Shown here one piece after another: positions 32,643-40,603 of a DNA stretch of 64,000 nucleotides. The translations under genes and the position numbers were made by a program. The stretch comes from JBNRMR01 sp050942895 (GTDB taxonomy: Bacteria > Bacillota > Clostridia > Christensenellales > UBA1750): contig JBMNOE010000006.1 of the NCBI GenBank assembly GCA_050942895.1, positions 1-64,000 on the forward strand, written 5' to 3'. The notes under the pieces were generated by a model. The model saw nothing but the letters and a program-made list of their open reading frames with translations, was not told the origin of the DNA and ran no database searches. Numbering within the stretch: position 1 is the stretch's first letter; the number at the start of each line of letters is the position of its first letter.

Positions 32643-33116
32643 ATGATATATCGAAGCGGAGCACTATGCCTTGTCGTAAGGGATGGCAGAATTTTGATGG
32701 TAAAGCACTGCCGCGGCGCAACGGAGTATTATACGCTGCCCGGGGGCGGCATCGAAAAAGGGGAGTCGCCCCAGCAGGCGGCTGTCAGGGAATTATGGGA
32801 AGAATGCCATGTAAAGGGTAAGATCATTAAAAAGGTCAGCGAGTATCCTTTTGCGCTGGACGATGCCGTCATTCTTCACACCTTTTATATGGATATCGGC
32901 GATCAGTCTCCCCTGTTGGGGCCGGATCTGTCCGAGGAAGAAAAGCAGGTATTGGTAGAAGTCCGCTGTATGTCCCTTGCGGAAATCTGCGAGCGTGACA
33001 GGGCGTTTTTGTGGGCGTCAGGGCTGGCGAGTATACCGCAATTCTACAGCGAGCTGGTATCATGGAACAACGATCTATCTTATCCTGGTAAATACCCGGA
33101 ATCATCAAAAAAGTGA
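32643..33116 (+). CDS. Nudix hydrolase
   Basis: This 157-residue protein has the Nudix box GGGIEKGESPQQAAVRELWEEC (residues ~38-60), with the metal-binding REL.EE glutamates intact and His in place of the usual Gly near its end. Nudix enzymes split nucleoside diphosphate derivatives; the substrate cannot be told. ATG 32643 is preceded by GGAGGAAAAAG. The gene follows the kinase by 54 bases and ends in a terminator. Confidence 0.88.
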   Translation: MIYRSGALCLVVRDGRILMVKHCRGATEYYTLPGGGIEKGESPQQAAVRELWEECHVKGKIIKKVSEYPFALDDAVILHTFYMDIGDQSPLLGPDLSEEEKQVLVEVRCMSLAEICERDRAFLWASGLASIPQFYSELVSWNNDLSYPGKYPESSKK

Positions 33117-33141
33117 GGAAAACTCCTCACCTTTTTCTTTT
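33113..33141 (+). terminator. Terminator of the Nudix gene
   Basis: GTGAGGA (33113-33119) pairs perfectly with TCCTCAC (33124-33130), followed by CTTTTTCTTTT. Confidence 0.75.
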
Positions 33142-33173
33142 ATGCATTTATACCGGCATCGCTTCAGGACGCA

Positions 33174-34553
33174 TCAGCGACCGAGGGAAATGTCGGGCAG
33201 GGGGAAGCTGTCGCCGGTTTTCTCGATATGCCGGGCCAGCAATGCGTGCAGGCGCTCCTTTTGGGGCTGAAAAACGGTGTCGTGGCAGAGGTTTGCCATC
33301 TCATATGGATCGTCATTTAAGTTGAACAGGAGCCAGTCGGATTCCGGGAAGCAGGCATATTTCCAGCCATCCCGGGTGACGACTGCGCGCCATGCCTTGT
33401 TGACGCTGTGCCGGTGATATTTGCGGGGGATCTGCTGCAAATAAGCGCTCTCGGGCATTGGGTGGCTGTTTTCATGGGCTTCTGCGCGGTCTTGCTTTAT
33501 GCATAGGGGTGAATAGTCGTAGCCGGTCATCCATTCCGGAGCTGGTATTCCGCAAAGGCCCAATGTCGTCGGGGCAATATCCACGTGGTTGACAGGCGCG
33601 TCCGATTCGCCGGTCTTCATGTTGTAATTGCCGCCCACGCAGCTGATGATGAAGGGAATCCGCACAGCCTCCTCCCAGGGTGTGGACTTTTCCCACTGGG
33701 CATGTGAGCCCAAGCAGTCGCCGTGGTCGGAGAAAAAGACGATATATGTCTCCCGGTCGATGCCCATGCGCTTAAGAGCCATGCGCAGTCTCCCCAGGTT
33801 TGTGTCTATGTTTTCGATCATGCCGTAATAGCCGGCCAAGTCCTGCCGGGCTTCGGCCGCCCATTTGCCAGGAGGCACGTTTGGGCGCAGGCAAATTTTT
33901 TGTGGATTGTGATAATATAGGCCCTGGCCGCTTTCATCTGTGGGGGGCACATAGGGGCTGTGGGGGGGCTGCACTGAAAGAGCTGCAAAAAAAGGCTGGT
34001 AGTCTTGCTTGCTGCCCACATGGTTTTCCAAATGGGATATAAACATTTCGGTAAGGCCGTCAGTTTCGTAGCCGTTCACCCTAAGGGGCTCCTCGCTATC
34101 GCTGCCGAACACATAGCTTTCGTTTTGATTGTTGTTGTTTTCATAGCCCATAAAATAGTCAAAGCCGCCCCGGCGCCCGGGTGGTATATAATGGGAGACG
34201 CTGTTTGAGCCGTCAAGATGCCATTTGCCCACCCACGCGGTGTGATAACCGGCTTCTTTAAAGGGTTTGGTGATGGTGGGTATGGATGGATTCAGGGCGG
34301 AAGGGGTTTGGGTTACTCCGTTTTGGTGGGGGTATAGGCCCGTGAGAAGCGAGCCGCGAAATGGGCAGCACCAGGGCGCTCCTGATACGGCCCGCGTAAA
34401 GGCATGGCCGTCTCGCGCCAGATTGTCCAGATTGGGTGTGCGCAGGTTTTCATCCCCCATAAAGCCCATAGCCTGAGCGCGCATCTGGTCTGTGACGAAC
34501 CAGATCACATTCGGGCGGCGATGCACTGAAAAGTACATTTGTTTTTCAAACAT
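33174..34553 (-). CDS. Formylglycine-dependent sulfatase
   Basis: This 459-residue sulfatase has the signature CCPFRGSLLTG (CxPxRxxxLTG, Cys62 to be oxidised to formylglycine, Arg66). The metal ligands are in NVIWFVTDQMR and FFSDHGDCLGSHAQWEKST. There is no signal peptide, so it removes sulfate from imported sugars in the cytoplasm. Cys-type sulfatases of anaerobes need a radical-SAM maturase, which is not in this window. ATG 34553 has GGAGG five bases upstream. It is the last gene of the second glycan operon. Confidence 0.92.
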   Translation of the reverse strand: MFEKQMYFSVHRRPNVIWFVTDQMRAQAMGFMGDENLRTPNLDNLARDGHAFTRAVSGAPWCCPFRGSLLTGLYPHQNGVTQTPSALNPSIPTITKPFKEAGYHTAWVGKWHLDGSNSVSHYIPPGRRGGFDYFMGYENNNNQNESYVFGSDSEEPLRVNGYETDGLTEMFISHLENHVGSKQDYQPFFAALSVQPPHSPYVPPTDESGQGLYYHNPQKICLRPNVPPGKWAAEARQDLAGYYGMIENIDTNLGRLRMALKRMGIDRETYIVFFSDHGDCLGSHAQWEKSTPWEEAVRIPFIISCVGGNYNMKTGESDAPVNHVDIAPTTLGLCGIPAPEWMTGYDYSPLCIKQDRAEAHENSHPMPESAYLQQIPRKYHRHSVNKAWRAVVTRDGWKYACFPESDWLLFNLNDDPYEMANLCHDTVFQPQKERLHALLARHIEKTGDSFPLPDISLGR

Positions 34554-34594
34554 AATATCCTCCATGATTGTTAGGTTTGTCCATCAGCCCTTTA

Positions 34595-35500
34595 TCAGCC
34601 CTTTATCGAGCCTATCATGATTCCTTCGACGAAGTATTTTTGCGCGAGAGGATACAGGAGCAGCACAGGCAGGCTGGATACAATTATTAGCGCATATTTG
34701 AGCAGGTCGGCAAGGCCCTGCATGGCGATTGCAAGATCGGCATCCTCGATGGATGCGGCGCTGATCTGGCTCATGACCAAAATTTCGCGAAGCACCAACT
34801 GCAGCGGAAACAGGTTTTTGCTGTTAAGGTACAAAAAGGCGTTAAAATAGGAGTTCCAATGTCCCACCGCATAGTACATTATAAGTACTGCCGTTATCGC
34901 CTTTGAAAGGGGCAGCACAACGGATATGAGAAAACGAAAGTCCGAGCAGCCGTCGATCTGGGAAGCTTCCAAAAGCTCGTCGGGGATGGTGGTCATGAAA
35001 AATGTGCGCGCTACTATCATATTATAAACCGAGATGGCTGTCGGCAACAAGAGGCTCCAGCGGGTGTCCAAAAGGTTCAGATCCCGCATCAGGATATATG
35101 AGGGAATCATCCCGCCGCTGAATAGCATCGTGGCGGTGCAAAACATCATCACTTGTTTTCTGCCGGGAAGATCCCGCCGGGAAAGGGGATAGGCCGCCAG
35201 CAGGGTCATAAACAGATTAATGCCTGTACCCACCGTCGTATAAAACAATGAGTTTAAAAAGCCCGTGCTTACGCGCGCGTCCTCCAGGACGACCTGATAG
35301 CCCCGAAGGCTGAAGCCCACAGGCCATAAAACCACCCGGCCGGCGCTGATCGCTATGGGATCGGAAAATGAGGCGCTGACCACAAAGACTATCGGATAAA
35401 GCGTTACGATCAATATGAGAGTCAGCAGTGAATAAACGATAATATATAAAAGCTTATCGTCATGGGATGTTTTGATTCTTCTTGCAGATGCCTGAGCCAT
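34595..35500 (-). CDS. Carbohydrate ABC transporter permease, YtcP/AraQ type (second locus)
   Basis: This protein of about 301 residues has six membrane helices, the coupling loop ELLEASQIDGCSDFRFLISV and the C-terminus FVEGIMIGSIKG, matching the permease at 22500. ATG 35500 is preferred over the frame start at 35521 because AAGGAGGGA lies just upstream. It pairs with the LplB-type permease that precedes it by 14 bases. Confidence 0.92.
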   Translation of the reverse strand: MAQASARRIKTSHDDKLLYIIVYSLLTLILIVTLYPIVFVVSASFSDPIAISAGRVVLWPVGFSLRGYQVVLEDARVSTGFLNSLFYTTVGTGINLFMTLLAAYPLSRRDLPGRKQVMMFCTATMLFSGGMIPSYILMRDLNLLDTRWSLLLPTAISVYNMIVARTFFMTTIPDELLEASQIDGCSDFRFLISVVLPLSKAITAVLIMYYAVGHWNSYFNAFLYLNSKNLFPLQLVLREILVMSQISAASIEDADLAIAMQGLADLLKYALIIVSSLPVLLLYPLAQKYFVEGIMIGSIKG

Positions 35501-35514
35501 TTCAATATCCCTCC

Positions 35515-36468
35515 TTACCAAAGACTCGTTTCGCTGACTTGGCGGGAGAAGGCGTTGACCGCCGTAATCAGCGTAAGATTTATCACCGAGTTGAAAAGGC
35601 CAATGGCCGTACCATAAGAAAAATCGTTTCCTGAGGAGCCCATTGAGACCTGATACACGAAGGTGCTGATGACCTCGCTCTTTGACCGGTTCAGATCGTT
35701 TTGAAGGAGGAACACCTTTTCAAAGCCTATGCTCATGATCTGCCCTGCGTCCATTATCAGAAGAATTGTGGCGGTGGGCAATATGGCGGGAACATCCAGA
35801 ACCAACATTCGCTTGAAGCGGTTGGCGCCGTCGACCATGGCAGATTCATGCAACTGGGGATCGACCCCTGAAAGGGCTGCAAGATATATGATGCTGCGCC
35901 AGCCTAAGTTCTGCCAAATGCCGGACCAGACGAACATATGCTTGAAAGCCGACGGTATTCCGAAAAGATCGGGGGCGTTTTTGCCTGTCAGCGCTTTGTA
36001 AGCCACGCCGTACACGCCGATGCGCGGGTTGAACATCTGCATCAAAATGCCTACGATGACTATCACCGATATAAAATGCGGTATATAGGTGACCATCTGC
36101 ACTGTTTTTTTAAACCAGCGCACCCTCACGACATTCAAACATAGGGCAAACAACACCGGGGTTGGAAAGCTTGCCGCCAGCCGGTAAAATGATAGCTCAA
36201 GTGTGTTTGAAATGACGCGCCTGAACTGATAGGAACGGAAAAAACGTTCGAAATGGTAAAAACCCGCCCAGGGGCTGCCCCACACCCCATGGGAGATGGA
36301 AAATCTCTTGAAGGCGATCTGCAGGCCCAGCATGGGCGCATAATGAAACACCAGGAAATATATTATGGGCAAAACAAGCATTATATAAAGCTGCCAGCGG
36401 GCACGGGCGAGCCTTGCTGTTTGCCTGCGAACCTGGGCCCGTTGGATTGAGGGGGCGGTCTGTGCCAT
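35515..36468 (-). CDS. Oligosaccharide ABC transporter permease, LplB type (second locus)
   Basis: This 317-residue permease has six membrane helices, the coupling loop QLHESAMVDGANRFKRMLVL and the C-terminus SETSLW, like the permease at 21535. GGAGGAGAC precedes ATG. No ATPase gene is adjacent. It lies 144 bases after the binding-protein gene. Confidence 0.92.
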   Translation of the reverse strand: MAQTAPSIQRAQVRRQTARLARARWQLYIMLVLPIIYFLVFHYAPMLGLQIAFKRFSISHGVWGSPWAGFYHFERFFRSYQFRRVISNTLELSFYRLAASFPTPVLFALCLNVVRVRWFKKTVQMVTYIPHFISVIVIVGILMQMFNPRIGVYGVAYKALTGKNAPDLFGIPSAFKHMFVWSGIWQNLGWRSIIYLAALSGVDPQLHESAMVDGANRFKRMLVLDVPAILPTATILLIMDAGQIMSIGFEKVFLLQNDLNRSKSEVISTFVYQVSMGSSGNDFSYGTAIGLFNSVINLTLITAVNAFSRQVSETSLW

Positions 36469-36612
36469 TCTGTCTCCTCCTGTTCAGTCATACAGTCGTT
36501 TGCCGGCTTTAGGGGCGCCCTGAAGCCTTTGCGTTGTTGGACGCCCCTAAGCCCTTTGAAATACTCTGCTTCCGGGTCGCAGAATATAATGTCATCGCTA
36601 CTAATAGGCTGG

Positions 36613-38343
36613 TTATTCGCCCTGCATACGGTCATATGCGGCCTGGTTTATCTGCATATATCGCTCCAGGGCCATGTTGCTCAGCTCTTTAAGATAGCTG
36701 TCCCAGTCGCTGCCGGAGATGTCAAGGTCGCCGGTGATAAAGCGGGCGGTGCTTTCCTTGACATAGTTGTTGATGGTGGAGTCCAGATCTTTCATTTCAT
36801 CAGCTTCCTGGGATGTATAAATGAATTTATACACGATCTCCTCCGGTACAAGGCCTATGCGGCTGTAGACCGCCATGTGGTTGTAATAAGGTCCGTTGGC
36901 GGGGTTGCCGTCCCAGACCTGACCGTTTCCGGCATCATACTTGCCATAGCTGGGATTGCCCTGCTGCCAATGCGAGTTTTGAACAGTTCCCCAGATGAGT
37001 ATGGGCTTCACTGTCGCCGGGAAGCCCATGTCGGACAGGTATCCCTCTTCGCCGGGCTCGGGATCAACCCAGTCAACGCCGGGCTCGCCATAGCGTGAAA
37101 AATAGGCGTTTTCGGGCGCGAGCATGAAATCGGCAAGTATGAATGCTGCAGCGGGAGTTTCACAATCTTTGGTGATAACATAGCGGCTGATCGGTACGGC
37201 AGGTGTGAAGGTGGACCACTTTTCACCATTAGGTCCCGTGAGGGGCGGCAAATCCACATATTCCAAAAGCCTGGTTTCCGGCGTGTTCATGTTGTTGGCG
37301 GAGCCTACCGATACCCCCACCAACGAATGGTCCAAATTGCGCAGCATGGCTTGATAGGTGGCATTGTCCTGGGTAAAGGTGATGGGCGAATAGAGATCTT
37401 CTTGGCAGAGCATATTCAGGTAAATGAGCGCATCACGCCATTCGTCGGTGGTATAGGCCGGATAAAGAATGCCATCATTTACGCCGATGTTTTTGACTCG
37501 GTCCGCCGGGTAATAGGTGAAGGCGTTGATTATAAAGTCATAGCCCATAGTGGTTGAGCTGCCGATGAAGGGAATATCATCGTCTCTGCCGTTGCCGTTG
37601 GGATCGCCGATCTTAAAGGCCTTAAGCGCTTCATAGAACTCTTGAGTGGTGGTGGGAACGGTCTTGCCCACCCGGTCAAGCCATGTCTGGTTAATCCAGG
37701 CCAGGCAACCCCATTCTTCGCGCGTCTGCTCCCAAATCTGCGGCATGGCATACATGCTTCCGTCCGGAGCGGTCATGGCTTGCTTGTAGAGGGGGGTCTC
37801 CTCATACGCTGCTATGATGTTGGTACTGTAGGTATCGATATAATCGTTAAGAGGAATTATCGCCCCTTGGGAGCCATAGGAGAGAATGTCCAGGTCTGAA
37901 AAAGTAAAGCCGGTTATGATGTCGGGCAGCTTTGTCCCGGAGGAGATTAGTATGCGCACCTTTGACTCGGCATCCGCAGCCAGGTAATAGTCAAATTTAA
38001 GATCAACATTCACCATTTCCTCAAGGAAGAGTGTGAATCGGTTGGTCTCATAGTCCTCAACCAGCGGGTGCTGGCTAATGCCCAGCAAGAGGGGAACCGT
38101 TTCTTTTAATAAGGGGAAAGAACCATCAAGGTTCACATTGTCGTGATCGGGGGCCCTGAAGCCCTCGGGCTCCGGCGCAGTTGTGGCGGTTTGTGCGGGG
38201 GCAGAAGTGGCAGGTGCAGCTGTAGATGCTGCGCCTGTGGATGCGGCGGACGGGTCGTTTCCCGCAGGCGTGCATGCCGAGATGGAGAGTAAAATAAGTG
38301 CGGCGCATAGCACCAGAAAGGCCGAGCGTTTCCATCTGTTCAC
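36613..38343 (-). CDS. Extracellular sugar-binding lipoprotein of the second importer
   Basis: This 576-residue lipoprotein has a signal peptide ending LILLSISACTPAG, an Ala/Thr/Pro linker, and the LipO/YtcQ-type binding domain. The C-terminal block ARFITGDLDISGSDWDSYLKE resembles that of the first binding protein, so the two loci share ancestry. The start is GTG 38343, behind AAGGAGGACATATCC; ATG 38370 would bury that site. Confidence 0.92.
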   Translation of the reverse strand: MNRWKRSAFLVLCAALILLSISACTPAGNDPSAASTGAASTAAPATSAPAQTATTAPEPEGFRAPDHDNVNLDGSFPLLKETVPLLLGISQHPLVEDYETNRFTLFLEEMVNVDLKFDYYLAADAESKVRILISSGTKLPDIITGFTFSDLDILSYGSQGAIIPLNDYIDTYSTNIIAAYEETPLYKQAMTAPDGSMYAMPQIWEQTREEWGCLAWINQTWLDRVGKTVPTTTQEFYEALKAFKIGDPNGNGRDDDIPFIGSSTTMGYDFIINAFTYYPADRVKNIGVNDGILYPAYTTDEWRDALIYLNMLCQEDLYSPITFTQDNATYQAMLRNLDHSLVGVSVGSANNMNTPETRLLEYVDLPPLTGPNGEKWSTFTPAVPISRYVITKDCETPAAAFILADFMLAPENAYFSRYGEPGVDWVDPEPGEEGYLSDMGFPATVKPILIWGTVQNSHWQQGNPSYGKYDAGNGQVWDGNPANGPYYNHMAVYSRIGLVPEEIVYKFIYTSQEADEMKDLDSTINNYVKESTARFITGDLDISGSDWDSYLKELSNMALERYMQINQAAYDRMQGE

Positions 38344-38675
38344 GGATATGTCCTCCTTTTGATTGACCATGAGATCAACGCGTTTATTTTAGATGCAGGC
38401 CGCGGGCCCCACAGAAACATACGCTTAAAGCAATCGGCGGCATCAGCGTTGATTGTGTGCGCTGCCGTCCTATGGATTATGCGGGCTCCTTGACCTGTTC
38501 TAAACTTTCATTTATCAAGAGGATAAACGCGCTCGTTTATTCCTGCAAGTGGAAATTGCCGCCTTTATGAGGAATCCATTTTGATTTTAGCAATAAACAG
38601 CTTGAAAGTTTTTACCATATGCTGATTTTATTGTCATTTTAGGCTTTTAGATATGAATAAAAAGACGCAAAGCCC
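38344..38675 (-). promoter_or_regulatory. Control region of the second importer operon
   Basis: This 332-base gap between the AraC gene and the binding-protein gene holds no gene. ATAAACG-CGCT-CGTTTAT (38523-38540) is a perfect palindrome, and the half-site CGCGTTTATTTTA recurs at 38379. These are candidate binding sites for the adjacent AraC-type regulator. I could not fix -35/-10 boxes with confidence. Confidence 0.4.
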
Positions 38676-40451
38676 CTAAAGATTGATCTCTCTGCACTGC
38701 TTAGGGGAGATGCCGTAGAACCGCTTGAATGCTTTATAGAACGAATTGGGGCTTAAATAGCCGACCTCGCAGCAAATCTGCGCAACGGTTAAATCCGTTT
38801 CATTCAAAAGGGCCATGGCCTTTTCCATGCGCAGCTTTTCGATGCTGGCCGACATATTGACGCCGCACTTCTCCTTGTATATTCGCGAAAGATAGCTCTT
38901 GCTGAGTGAAAACCGCTCTGCTATCTGGGGAAGGGAAAGATCCGGATTGGTGAAGTTAGCGGCAATATATTCGTTTATGCGCATTATCATGGTATCTGAG
39001 CGCATACTGACTGCCGCCATCTCGGTGCAAAGGCTGTCAAAAACCTCCATGATCTCACTCTCGAAGTCTTCCGGTGAGTCAAACTGATTAAGGGAGCCCG
39101 GGTCCAGCACGCTGGAAATGTGAACCGTGCCGGGCATGACGGATAAAATGCGAAGTACTGTGCGCCTAAGAGCGCTGGAAAGCTGAGCGCATGCGGCGAA
39201 ACGGTCGTCGCCCCGGCGCCCTTCCAGGCTTGATTGAATCACAGTTGTTAAAATAGAACGAGTTTTTTTATAGTCCGCATTTGTGACTGCGGCAATGAGC
39301 GCCAGCTCGACATCAATAGGATAGCTGATGCTAACGCGGGATGAGGCCAGAAGCTCGCTCATAAGAGCATTGTTGCGCTGAAGCTCGTTGGTCAAGGTCT
39401 CGTTGCGCTTGTTGATGGTCTCCATATTTTTGTAGATTATTTCAAATTCGTTGCCTTTGACCTGGGGCGGCGTGGTCACGAAGCGCATAAGCCGGGCTAT
39501 TGGGCGGGCATTGCGGCTGGAGAGCCAAACGCCGATCCCAAAACACATGACAAGCAGCGCAAGTATGGAGGCGATAAGAAAGCTGCGCAGCGAAGCGGTG
39601 TGCTCGTCAAAATAGTCCTGAGAGACGGTGACAGTGTATAGCAGGTTGAACTGGGCGGCATTATGGTACAGTTCCACAGTGCCGTTTTTGGAATACCAGC
39701 CGCTGCCGGAAGGATAGCTGGCGAAATCGCCGTGGGGTTCTGCTTGCCCAAAGCCGAAGAGCACATTATCGCTGCTGTCGCGCAGTAAAAAGGCGCTGTT
39801 GCGGTCATCGGGAAAAAAGGTGAACAGCTCGGTGAGATTTTTGGTGTTAAAAGCGATAGCCGTCACTGCCCTGTCGCGGGAGGTCATGCGGTCGGTCTGA
39901 AAAACAAAGAGCAGCGTGTCCTTCTCTCCCCCGGGATCGGTAAGGCTTGCGGACACGAGGCTTGTGTAGGGGTGAGGGCTGACGAGACGGGCAAAATAGT
40001 CGCTCAGAGGCTGGCCGTTGATTCGGTAAATCCAGTTGCGGCTGATATCATCGTCGCCGATGAAGGATTGGCCTATCTTTGTGACCCCTGGTGTGGGGAA
40101 GTAGGTGATATCGCTTTCGATAAGGCGGTCGTCCACAAAGTAATTTTGCATCAACTGTATTATGCGATGCATTGTGTAATAGTCCCGGTGGCCCAGTTCG
40201 CTCTGGGAGGCAAGGCTTGTGACGGTGTCCTCAGAAAAAATGGTTTCGCCTTTAAGGCGGTAGCCGTACAGCCTGTCCTCAAACTCGGAGACGGACTTGG
40301 CAAGGCCGCTGAGGCCTGTCTTTACGGAGAAATCGCGCAGGCTGGCATCGACCTTTATATAAATAAGGATAAAGGCGCCGGCGACTATCGCTAAAATTAT
40401 AAGGTTTGAGAGGATCAGTCTTTTAAAATAATTAAGCTTTGTTATGCGCAA
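38676..40451 (-). CDS. Membrane-anchored AraC-family regulator of the second glycan locus
   Basis: This 591-residue protein has a membrane helix near residues 10-35 (LILSNLIILAIVAGAFILIY), an external sensor region, and a second helix near 300 (LIASILALLVMCFGIGVWL). The C-terminal AraC HTH reads LPQIAERFSLSKSYLSRIYK and AQICCEVGYLSPNSFYKAF. The start is TTG 40451 behind GGGGGAGCAGGATAT; earlier frames include an implausible cysteine-rich tail. It precedes the binding protein, permeases and sulfatase on the same strand and should activate them, mirroring the locus at 18964. Confidence 0.85.
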   Translation of the reverse strand: MRITKLNYFKRLILSNLIILAIVAGAFILIYIKVDASLRDFSVKTGLSGLAKSVSEFEDRLYGYRLKGETIFSEDTVTSLASQSELGHRDYYTMHRIIQLMQNYFVDDRLIESDITYFPTPGVTKIGQSFIGDDDISRNWIYRINGQPLSDYFARLVSPHPYTSLVSASLTDPGGEKDTLLFVFQTDRMTSRDRAVTAIAFNTKNLTELFTFFPDDRNSAFLLRDSSDNVLFGFGQAEPHGDFASYPSGSGWYSKNGTVELYHNAAQFNLLYTVTVSQDYFDEHTASLRSFLIASILALLVMCFGIGVWLSSRNARPIARLMRFVTTPPQVKGNEFEIIYKNMETINKRNETLTNELQRNNALMSELLASSRVSISYPIDVELALIAAVTNADYKKTRSILTTVIQSSLEGRRGDDRFAACAQLSSALRRTVLRILSVMPGTVHISSVLDPGSLNQFDSPEDFESEIMEVFDSLCTEMAAVSMRSDTMIMRINEYIAANFTNPDLSLPQIAERFSLSKSYLSRIYKEKCGVNMSASIEKLRMEKAMALLNETDLTVAQICCEVGYLSPNSFYKAFKRFYGISPKQCREINL

Positions 40452-40537
40452 ATATCCTGCTCCCCCTATTATTATTTTTTTGATTAAGCATATAAATAGT
40501 ATCACATTTAAACAGACGGCGCAATGCACAACATGAA

Positions 40538-40567
40538 ACAGGCCCCTGCTTTACGGCAGAGGCCTGT
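40538..40567 (-). terminator. Hairpin downstream of the E1 gene
   Basis: ACAGGCC (40538-40544) with CTGC pairs with GCAG and GGCCTGT (40561-40567). On the minus strand it follows the E1 stop by 37 bases and is followed by TTT. A good stem, but the T-run is short. Confidence 0.5.
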
Positions 40568-40603
40568 GCTGTTTGATAAGGGGGAAAGGGGGAGAACCTG
40601 TCC

